DNA of 5,536 bases from Chlorobiales bacterium. GTDB lineage: Bacteria > Bacteroidota > Chlorobiia > Chlorobiales > Chlorobiaceae. The notes beneath the pieces were generated by a model, which was given only the letters and a program-made list of their open reading frames with translations, was not told the origin of the DNA and made no database searches. This document shows, in pieces, positions 1 through 4,914 of this stretch (position 1 is the first letter of the stretch; each line of letters starts with the position of its first letter). The stretch lies in assembly GCA_022360415.1 (NCBI GenBank), contig JAKSDB010000018.1, positions 1 through 5,536 on the forward strand, written 5' to 3'. The position numbers and the translations under genes were made by a program.

Positions 1-576
1 ACAACACTGCTGCCGATAAAACCTCTCAAACAACCGGTTCGTTCGTGGACGGATTATCTTTTTCCGCTCTTTGCCGGTGCCGCTGTTGTTGCCCTGGTTG
101 TTCTTGTCGGGCATTACGTGAAAAGAAAAACCGGGTCGGCACCGGGACGGCTTGATTCTGCAAGGGACGTTCTTGAAAAAATTCGAAAGCTCGGGAAAAA
201 ACTGGAAAAAGGACTGACGCCTGAAGAGTGCTATGAGCAGCTCAGTGTTCTGATACGTCGTTATCTTGAAGGCAAATACCGGATCAAGGCCCTTGAAGAG
301 GTGACGAGCGAGATAGAAGAGGAACTTGCAAACTGTTCGGTGCCCCGGGGCGGTATACTGATCGAACTGCTGAACCAGGCAGACCTTGTCAAGTTTGCCG
401 AGAGCAGGCCGACAATCGAAGAGTGCCGAACGTCTCTGGGGAAGGCCGCTGAAACGATTGCCTTCCAAAAGTCTTCAGCTGCTTTCCATGATCGTAACAA
501 GCCGCTCCAGGTTGCTGCGGAACCGGGGCGCAAAAATACTGTTCATGACCGGATCGAAAAGAGCATGAAACCCTGA
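1..576 (+). CDS. Bat-locus membrane protein, DUF4381/BatD-like, C-terminal part
   Basis: The reading frame is open from the first base of the window (191 codons plus TGA), so the start lies upstream; the GTG at 118 is internal. Residues about 19-40 of the visible part form one hydrophobic transmembrane segment followed by KRK, which suggests a cytoplasmic C-terminal side. Behind it is a helical, charged domain containing RYLEGKYRIKALEEVTSEI (about 87-105) and QADLVKFAESRPTIEE (about 126-141). These match the pattern of DUF4381-like proteins encoded next to MoxR/DUF58/BatA genes: a short proline-containing lead, a membrane helix, then an 'RYLE..~G..ALE.T..E' helix and 'ADLVKFA..RP'. The role is probably as an inner-membrane partner of the vWA proteins. 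The last 33 codons lie antisense to the SRPBCC gene, so the tail may not be native. The family name is assigned by eye; the presence of a coding gene is much surer than the family. Confidence 0.8.
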   Translation, partial: TTLLPIKPLKQPVRSWTDYLFPLFAGAAVVALVVLVGHYVKRKTGSAPGRLDSARDVLEKIRKLGKKLEKGLTPEECYEQLSVLIRRYLEGKYRIKALEEVTSEIEEELANCSVPRGGILIELLNQADLVKFAESRPTIEECRTSLGKAAETIAFQKSSAAFHDRNKPLQVAAEPGRKNTVHDRIEKSMKP

Positions 577-906
577 CGCACGAATGGTAAACGTAAACGT
601 GACTTTCGTGCCGTTTTCAACACTCTCAAGCTCGAACGTGCCTTCGTAGGGGGCAACGCTCGATGTGCTTTCGAAACTGAACGATTTCCCGGGGCTGTAT
701 TCCGTTACTATCCACTCGGTACGGAAAGAAAAGTTCATGAAACTCCTGCTTTCAACCCCTTTTGTCCCGGTGCCGATAGGACCGTCGGTAATGACGGAAG
801 ACTCGGTTACGTCTTCCTGCCAAACGCAGTTGTTCGAAACGTCGGTAAGGTAGGCTTCCACTTCTTCAAGCGGTTTTCCAATGATAACGGAATGCTGAAT
901 GTGCAT
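475..906 (-). CDS. SRPBCC (polyketide cyclase/START-like) family protein
   Basis: This 143-residue protein has the normal length and pattern of a single-domain SRPBCC ligand-binding protein. The N-terminus is a beta strand followed by 'KPLEEVEAYLTDVSNNCVW' (residues 11-29), the usual 'p.e.Vf.~l.D..n...W' start. Then come GPIGTGT (42-48), an aromatic strand 'WIVTEYSPGK' (65-74), PYEGTFELE (86-94), ENGTKVTF (97-104) and a long C-terminal helix (about 127-141) that would close the hydrophobic cavity. Such proteins bind hydrophobic ligands, but neither ligand nor reaction can be read from the sequence. ATG at 904-906 gives the expected N-terminus; no clear Shine-Dalgarno site precedes it. Its last 33 codons overlap the upstream plus-strand gene antisense. 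The C-terminal helix fits the family, so this frame is the likely functional one in the overlap. Confidence 0.82.
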   Translation of the reverse strand: MHIQHSVIIGKPLEEVEAYLTDVSNNCVWQEDVTESSVITDGPIGTGTKGVESRSFMNFSFRTEWIVTEYSPGKSFSFESTSSVAPYEGTFELESVENGTKVTFTFTIRASGFHALFDPVMNSIFAPRFRSNLERLVTIMESS

Positions 907-1101
907 TGAGACAGTTTACCTCGAAAATGACCGGGTCAAATAAGCCCAGGATGTTTTTCTTTGTCGAGTTAGGGTAAGAAAACAGTATGTGTTACCGACT
1001 ACATAACGGTAAATGTAAGCTATGCATTTCTTTTTTTGAGCCTCTTACCCTGAATAATCCACCAAAGGAATAAAAAAAAGGGAACGCAGGTTGTGTGTTT
1101 T
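907..1101. other. AT-rich intergenic segment, no gene recognised
   Basis: No convincing coding frame is present. Short minus-strand frames here have odd composition and run antisense to the GNAT remnant. Two modest symmetries are visible: AGGGTAAG at 971-978 is repeated inverted as CTTACCCT at 1044-1051, and TTACCG at 992-997 pairs with CGGTAA at 1007-1012 across a 9-base loop. Neither is followed by a T-run like a terminator. The upstream region of the SRPBCC gene lies at the left end, but I see no convincing -35/-10 pair. Confidence 0.4.
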
Positions 1102-1292
1102 GCAGTGCCGGTTTACAGACTTGGCCGCCTTGCAGTCGATCGTTCCGTTCAAGAACAAGGTTTGGGCGGGCAGATATTGCTTGCCGCCGCTCGAAGGTGT
1201 ATTCATGGGCAACCGAGGTTGGAGGTGTCGCTCTCCTGATCGATGCCAAAAATGATCGTGTTGCTTCATGATATGCCGGTCAATTTTTCCAA
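1102..1292 (+). pseudogene. Remnant of a GNAT N-acetyltransferase (toxin-type)
   Basis: Two plus-strand frames together read as the C-terminal half of a GNAT acetyltransferase. From 1102 to about 1203 the frame gives AVPVYRLGRLAVDRSVQEQG, then LGGQILLAAARRCI. This contains the acetyl-CoA pyrophosphate-binding motif Q-x-x-G-x-G (1150-1167). A one-base deletion near 1203-1208 shifts the reading to another frame (about 1203-1292), which gives WATEVGG, VALLIDAKNDRVAS, a TGA at 1269-1271 where the family normally has Trp, then YAGQFF. The pattern 'GRLAVD..~QG.GLG..LL..A.RR...A.EVGG.ALL.DAK...A..WY' is typical of the roughly 160-180-residue GNAT toxins paired with DUF1778/RHH antitoxins. The N-terminal half is absent and no antitoxin is seen nearby, so it should be non-functional. 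Recognition is by eye. Confidence 0.78.
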
Positions 1293-1359
1293 TAATACAG
1301 TAACGGGGGGAAAGTTGCATCTGCAGAGTGTTGTAAAAAGACTCGGCACGGGTTCTGAT

Positions 1360-2148
1360 CTAAACTGTTCTTCTTTTCTTCTCCCTTACAGCTCTGGCAA
1401 TTCTGGCAAGCTGTTCAATGTGTTCGCTGTGCGCCTTTTCAACCGTTGCTGTATCACTTGACATTGACAACTCAAACAGTTCAACAAATTGTTTGAACCG
1501 TTCTTCCTCGGAAAGCTGTTTAATATAGGATTGTTCCCATGCATTGAAACGGTTCATTCTGTTCCGCAGCTCATGAGTGTCATTTGTTTGGCTTTTCATC
1601 GCATGTTTTGAATTCTCGTGAGTATGGTGGCATCGCTCAGGAAATCGGAAAGCGTCTCGGCAATGTTGCAGAAGGTACTGCCAGTCGATGTTTTCTTTCT
1701 GGATGCTTGTGACGGTTTCAATGTCGTCCCAGTCTTTCTGGCGGGTCGACACAGCTTTTTGCAGAATGAAATCTTCTATGCTGCACACGTTCATCGTAAT
1801 TGAAGAGAACTGTTTCCTCCGGCTTCGTTCAATGGCCAGTTCTTCGAAGGGTAGTTGTGCAAAAACCAGATCGACTCGCACTTCATGGATCGTTACAGGC
1901 AGAACGCTCGTTTCAGTGATGAATTGCATTGGATCTTCGGGGAGCACAACGGCTATCTTCCGTAATTGCTCGATGAAATCCACTTTTTCATTTTTTGACG
2001 GAACCGAGATTTTTACGTCGATGTCAAACGTTTGCCTCGGGTTGCCGTAAATACTGTTGGCGATACCGCCAAAAATCATGTAGGGAGCCTGCTGCTTGTC
2101 AAGCCAGCTTACAATGGTCTCAAGTGCCAGCAGCAGTCTGTTTGTCAT
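1360..2148 (-). CDS. AbiEii-like nucleotidyltransferase with extra C-terminal module
   Basis: The protein has 262 residues. Residues about 1-165 form a minimal nucleotidyltransferase fold. The GG motif is followed by the catalytic acidic pair in 'FGGIANSIYGNPRQTFDIDV' (26-45; D42 and D44), with a third carboxylate in VRVDLVF (D93). A later helix, 'SIEDFILQKAVSTRQKDWDD' (123-142), has the conserved Lys and R-x-x-D-W-x-D pattern of AbiEii/DUF1814/DUF6036-type enzymes. Family members transfer nucleotides, in known cases to tRNA or to a partner, and are often toxins of two-gene systems; the target here is unknown. After a His-rich linker (171-183), residues 184-262 form a charged helical segment starting at an internal Met. 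This looks like a separate small protein fused in frame, possibly the partner. ATG at 2146-2148 lacks a clear Shine-Dalgarno site. The gene looks less GC-rich than the bat genes, consistent with acquisition. Confidence 0.85.
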   Translation of the reverse strand: MTNRLLLALETIVSWLDKQQAPYMIFGGIANSIYGNPRQTFDIDVKISVPSKNEKVDFIEQLRKIAVVLPEDPMQFITETSVLPVTIHEVRVDLVFAQLPFEELAIERSRRKQFSSITMNVCSIEDFILQKAVSTRQKDWDDIETVTSIQKENIDWQYLLQHCRDAFRFPERCHHTHENSKHAMKSQTNDTHELRNRMNRFNAWEQSYIKQLSEEERFKQFVELFELSMSSDTATVEKAHSEHIEQLARIARAVREKKRRTV

Positions 2149-2308
2149 AGGTGCAGTGTTAACAGAACGTTCCTTCTCTGGTTAGCTTTCTACTATAAAC
2201 CAATATATGCATTTTAGAACCCTTCCGTTCCAAGGAATTCGGAGTAGGAATGAAGGCTCATAATTCATCATCTTTTTCGCATCTTTCCTGAAAAGCCGGG
2301 GAAGAACG
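2149..2308. promoter_or_regulatory. Divergent intergenic region, likely promoters for nucleotidyltransferase gene and batA
   Basis: This 160-bp segment lies between two divergent starts and must hold signals for at least the leftward gene. If the bat operon was split, it would also hold a new promoter for batA. An AT-rich patch at about 2191-2216 contains TATAAA and ATATAT, which could serve as -10 elements, but no well-spaced -35 partner is convincing on either strand. A weak purine stretch GGGGAAG (2298-2304) precedes the batA ATG by 4 bases. The region is inferred from gene orientation rather than from clear motifs. Confidence 0.35.
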
Positions 2309-3301
2309 ATGCAGGAACTGTTTCTCAATACAGAGACATTTGAGCTGGCTCAGCCCTGGTGGCTGTTGCTTTTGCTGCTGCTGCCTTTTGTCCGGTGGCT
2401 GGAACGGCGATACGGACGAGGACGGAAGGGAATGATATTTCCCGAAGCCGGCAGTCTGAAAGCAGAAAAGATGGGCGCCGGCAGATGGGTGAATATGCCG
2501 CAGTGGTTTTCGCGCTCGGCAATTGTACTTGCTTTACTCGCAACGGGGCGTCCCCAGATAAGCCGCGAAGTTGCAGCGGCTTCGGACGACGGGATCGATA
2601 TCATGCTCGCGCTGGACATTTCAGACTCCATGCTTGAAGAAGATCTCGGCGGCAGCCGCCTCGATGCCGCCAAGAAAATCGCATTGCGCTTTATACAAGA
2701 CCGTTCGCAAGACAGGGTGGGGCTTGTACTGTTCCGGGGCAAGAGTTTCACGCTCTGTCCCCTGACGCTGGATCACAGGTTGCTCGGGGTGCTTGTCGGG
2801 CAGGTTTCGGTTGGTGCGATAAGCGATGAAGGTACCGCAATCGGCTCGGCGATTCTTATGGGGACGAACCGTCTGAAAGCATCATTTTCGGGAGAAAAGG
2901 TACTGGTGCTGCTGACTGACGGGGAGAGCAACAGGGGCGAGGTAGGACCTGTGACGGCTGCCGGTATTGCCGCGAACGAGGGTGTGCGTATCTATACCGT
3001 TGGCGTGAACACGAGTGCTCGAATCGGGGATACAGGATCGATTGTCGGGGAGAGGGGGGGCGGCAGCGAGTCGGTTCTGGGAACAGTGGCCGAAATGACA
3101 GGCGGAAGGTTTTTCAGGGCATCTGACAAAAAGGGGCTTGCAGATGCGTTCAGAGAGATCGATTCGCTTGAGCGGGGCCGCCTGAAGGGAGAGGTGAGAA
3201 TTGTGCGTACCGAGCTCTATCCATGGCTTCTCCTGCCCTCGGTAGTGCTGCTTGTTGCAGGACTTGTGCTGGGGAGTACAAGATTGCTGAGAATCCCATA
3301 G
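2309..3301 (+). CDS. batA: BatA, membrane-anchored vWA-domain protein
   Basis: This 330-residue protein has the BatA layout: an N-terminal transmembrane helix (about 17-29), a short loop, a second helix (about 68-79) ending in TGRPQ, a von Willebrand factor A domain (about 95-285) and a C-terminal helix (about 304-322). The MIDAS metal site is complete: D103-I-S105-D-S107, T176 (in SDEGTAIGSA) and D204 (in LLTDGESNRG). TGGRFFRA (265-271 region) is the usual late-domain motif. Bat proteins were named for Bacteroides aerotolerance and are thought to act in a membrane complex with BatB and a MoxR-type ATPase; the molecular role is unsettled. Length is normal. ATG at 2309 is preceded by a weak GGGGAAG. 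A loop at about 236-254 is Gly-rich and is encoded partly by a run of seven G (3054-3060). batB follows in the same orientation, so co-transcription is likely. Confidence 0.93.
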   Translation: MQELFLNTETFELAQPWWLLLLLLLPFVRWLERRYGRGRKGMIFPEAGSLKAEKMGAGRWVNMPQWFSRSAIVLALLATGRPQISREVAAASDDGIDIMLALDISDSMLEEDLGGSRLDAAKKIALRFIQDRSQDRVGLVLFRGKSFTLCPLTLDHRLLGVLVGQVSVGAISDEGTAIGSAILMGTNRLKASFSGEKVLVLLTDGESNRGEVGPVTAAGIAANEGVRIYTVGVNTSARIGDTGSIVGERGGGSESVLGTVAEMTGGRFFRASDKKGLADAFREIDSLERGRLKGEVRIVRTELYPWLLLPSVVLLVAGLVLGSTRLLRIP

Positions 3302-3305
3302 GAGG
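3300..3305 (+). promoter_or_regulatory. Perfect AGGAGG Shine-Dalgarno, displaced from batB start
   Basis: AGGAGG overlaps the batA TAG stop (3299-3301). It is the best ribosome binding site in the window and sits where a tightly coupled downstream gene would use it. However, the nearest plausible batB start is ATG 3390, 84 bases after the motif. No ATG, GTG or TTG in the batB frame lies 5-12 bases downstream. It may be the ancestral batB site, separated from its gene by repeat DNA. Confidence 0.5.
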
Positions 3306-3389
3306 TAGTCCTCAGTTGGCAGTTCTCAGTCGGCGGTTTGGTCAAGCCACTTTTGCCTTTTGAATTTTGACTTTTTCCTTATCCATCCC
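3306..3389 (+). repeat. Degenerate heptanucleotide tandem repeats, batA-batB gap
   Basis: The gap between AGGAGG and the batB ATG is exactly 84 bases, 12 units of seven. A first family has consensus CAGTNNN, with units starting at 3306 (TAGTCCT), 3313, 3320, 3327 and 3334 (CGGTTTG). A second has consensus TTTTGNN, with units starting at 3351, 3358, 3365 and 3372 (TTTTTCC). The units between and after (3341-3350, 3379-3389) are not clear members. Degenerate seven-base tandem repeats of this kind are known between genes in several bacterial groups, including cyanobacteria. I infer the same class here. Confidence 0.75.
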
Positions 3390-4415
3390 ATGGACCTTAT
3401 CTGCTTTGCATATCCTGAACGGCTTTTTCTGCTGTGGCTGCTTCTTCCGCTTGCAGCGGTTCTCTGCCGGGGTTTATGGCGGAAATTCCGGGCAAGGAAA
3501 GCGCTGGCGGATGACAAGCTTGCAGTGAACCTGCTCGGCATATGGAGCCCTCGCAGGGAAATCGCTGTCCGGACGGTGCAGCTTCTTGCCCTTTGCCTGC
3601 TGCTGGTTGCTTCATGCGGGCCTCAGCTCTGTTCGGGTGAAAAACTTGCGCGTCGTGCGGCACTCGATATTGCGTATGTTCTTGACGTGTCGAACAGCAT
3701 GCTTGCCCGTGACGTGGTTCCGGACAGGCTGGGAAGGGCAAGGCTTGAGATGCTGGGCATCAGCAGAGGGATCGAGAGCGGAAGGAGCGGGCTGGTTGTT
3801 TTCGCGGGATCGGCTGTCGTACAGTGCCCCCTGACCACTGACCGACAGGCCTTCGAGACAATGCTCAGCATCGCGTCCCCCGACCTTGTGGAGGAGCAGG
3901 GTACAAACCTGGGCAGGGCGCTTGCCATGGCTGACAGGATGCTGTCGGTTCGCAGAGGGACGGGGCGTTCGGAGGGCGCACGCGCTGTTGTGCTTGTCAC
4001 CGACGGTGAAGACCACTCTGAAGCTTTTTTTGGAGCCGTCCGGAAGTTGAAGGAAGAGAATACACAGCTCATTGTGATTGGAGTTGGAGAGGAAGAACCG
4101 GCAGTCATTCCGCTCCGGGATACGAGGGACAGGAATGATTCGGTCAAGCTTGATGCGGATGGAAATCCGGCGATGACATCCTTCAGGCCGAAGCTGCTCG
4201 GGTTACTTGCCGAACAGGCAGGGGGGCTGTTTTTTCACAGCCGTGAACCCCGACTGGTTTCCCGCCTCGTGCTCGAAGCGCTCGAAACATCGGGGGGCGA
4301 AACCCAATGGTTCCGGGAGCCTCGTTACCGTGAAGAGGTCTATTACTATTTCGTGCTCGCGTCGGTGCTGTTGCTGCTGGGGGCAGGGTTTGTTGAGCAT
4401 TCAGGCCGATTTTGA
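3390..4415 (+). CDS. batB: BatB, membrane-anchored vWA-domain protein
   Basis: From ATG 3390 the protein has 341 residues. I prefer this start to the TTG at 3360 because 'MDLICFAYPERLFLLWLL' matches the usual BatB opening (short lead, F-A-x-P-E, then a hydrophobic helix), and the extra ten residues would be encoded by repeat DNA. Transmembrane helices lie at about 12-26, 62-76 and 316-334. The vWA domain spans about 90-300 with a complete MIDAS: D99-V-S101-N-S103, T172 (in EQGTNLGRAL) and D205 (in LVTDGEDHSE). The membrane-proximal motif is GPQ where BatA has RPQ. It is inferred to pair with BatA at the membrane. The protein ends soon after the third helix, without a TPR region, and no batC follows. 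No Shine-Dalgarno site precedes ATG 3390, so translation may depend on coupling to batA or on leaderless-like initiation. The TGA stop lies inside another heptamer repeat unit. Confidence 0.92.
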   Translation: MDLICFAYPERLFLLWLLLPLAAVLCRGLWRKFRARKALADDKLAVNLLGIWSPRREIAVRTVQLLALCLLLVASCGPQLCSGEKLARRAALDIAYVLDVSNSMLARDVVPDRLGRARLEMLGISRGIESGRSGLVVFAGSAVVQCPLTTDRQAFETMLSIASPDLVEEQGTNLGRALAMADRMLSVRRGTGRSEGARAVVLVTDGEDHSEAFFGAVRKLKEENTQLIVIGVGEEEPAVIPLRDTRDRNDSVKLDADGNPAMTSFRPKLLGLLAEQAGGLFFHSREPRLVSRLVLEALETSGGETQWFREPRYREEVYYYFVLASVLLLLGAGFVEHSGRF

Positions 4416-4437
4416 CTCTTGACTTTTTATTTTTGAC
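4410..4437 (+). repeat. Heptanucleotide repeats at the batB 3' end
   Basis: Four consecutive seven-base units start at 4410 (TTTTGAC), 4417 (TCTTGAC), 4424 (TTTTTAT) and 4431 (TTTTGAC). This is the same TTTTGNN family as the repeats before batB. The first unit contains the batB stop codon TGA (4413-4415), so the repeat reaches into the coding end. Confidence 0.75.
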
Positions 4438-4440
4438 TTT

Positions 4441-4526
4441 CCGCCCGTTGGAGGTTATTTGCTGCTTATAACTCTGCAGAGGTTTTTGTAATCAATAGCA
4501 AAGGCTGAGCAGGGGCGCGCGGGCGG
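4441..4526. other. Candidate structured intergenic segment
   Basis: CCGCCCG (4441-4447) is perfectly complementary to CGGGCGG (4520-4526). Inside, TTTGCT (4458-4463) pairs with AGCAAA (4497-4502). As an alternative, GTTAT (4454-4458) pairs with ATAAC (4468-4472), extendable by three pairs with one bulged G. A small palindrome CTCTGCAGAG (4472-4481) lies at the centre. This could be a leader or small RNA ahead of the 99-residue gene, but the inner pairings compete and I recognise no known riboswitch. Chance pairing is a real alternative. Confidence 0.2.
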
Positions 4527-4606
4527 ATAGCTGGATTATTTTCCAAAGATTCTTACATTGAGCGTAAGTTATCTTTTCATCCACCAACGGATCCAATACA
4601 CTTCCT

Positions 4607-4906
4607 ATGGAGCAGCAGCAGACTCAGCAGAAGAAAGGTTTCGAACCTCTGGAAAAAGCGAAACTTGCCATGAGACTGGTCAGCAATCCTGATTTTGAAA
4701 AGGAGATTGACGACTATGTCGAGGGCAAGGATTATGACGAGCACAGCATCGAGTATTTCAAACACCAGCTCGCTATCCAGCAGAAACTACAGTCTGAAAC
4801 AGGAAAGCTTCTCAGTACGAGCGGTCAGATTGTTTCCACTGTAATCGGCGCCTTTGCCAGCAGCCTGAAGAATACGGTAGAAAAGGCTGACAATCAAGGC
4901 TCCTGA
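4607..4906 (+). CDS. Small conserved-looking protein of unknown function
   Basis: This acidic and Lys-rich protein has 99 residues. After a Gln-rich start (residues 2-8) it has 'GFEPLEKAKLAMRLVSNPDF' (11-30), an acidic stretch EKEIDDYVEGKDYDEHS (31-47), a helix HQLAIQQKLQSETGKLLS (53-70), and a mildly hydrophobic amphipathic segment IVSTVIGAFASSL (75-87) that could touch a membrane. I do not recognise a named family. No signal peptide or catalytic motif is visible. ATG 4607 is the only sensible start, since the frame closes upstream at TAA 4565-4567 without another ATG; no Shine-Dalgarno site is evident. It follows batB by 191 bases including repeats, so it is probably its own unit. It converges on the glutamate-synthase-like gene with 8 bases between stop codons and no terminator hairpin. 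Coding is supported by even codon use and fit between the neighbours. Confidence 0.75.
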   Translation: MEQQQTQQKKGFEPLEKAKLAMRLVSNPDFEKEIDDYVEGKDYDEHSIEYFKHQLAIQQKLQSETGKLLSTSGQIVSTVIGAFASSLKNTVEKADNQGS

Positions 4907-4914
4907 ATCTCCGG

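Noticed and set aside
971..1051. AGGGTAAG/CTTACCCT inverted pair as insertion-sequence ends
   Set aside because: Only 8 bp, about 65 bp apart, with no transposase sequence or target duplication; likely coincidence.
992..1320. Two overlapping minus-strand frames of 85 and 91 codons
   Set aside because: They lie antisense to the GNAT remnant, have no recognisable motifs and show compositions expected of shadow frames.
1243..1461. Plus-strand frame of 72 codons
   Set aside because: It starts in a third frame over the GNAT remnant and runs antisense into the end of the nucleotidyltransferase gene; no independent support.
2221..2260. Inverted repeat around TTCCAAGGAATTC as an operator
   Set aside because: The best pairing leaves only a two-base loop or imperfect arms, so it is not distinguishable from chance.
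3360..3389. TTG start for batB adding ten residues
   Set aside because: The extra codons fall within heptamer repeats and do not resemble BatB N-termini; ATG 3390 fits the family.
3612..4147. Long minus-strand frames (134 and 174 codons) inside batB
   Set aside because: They are antisense to a well-supported vWA protein, with Ser/Arg/Pro-rich translations typical of shadows in GC-rich coding DNA.
4472..4487. Palindrome CTCTGCAGAG followed by a short T-run as a terminator
   Set aside because: The palindrome leaves no loop unless pairing drops to about three bases, and the T-run is offset; too weak for an intrinsic terminator.
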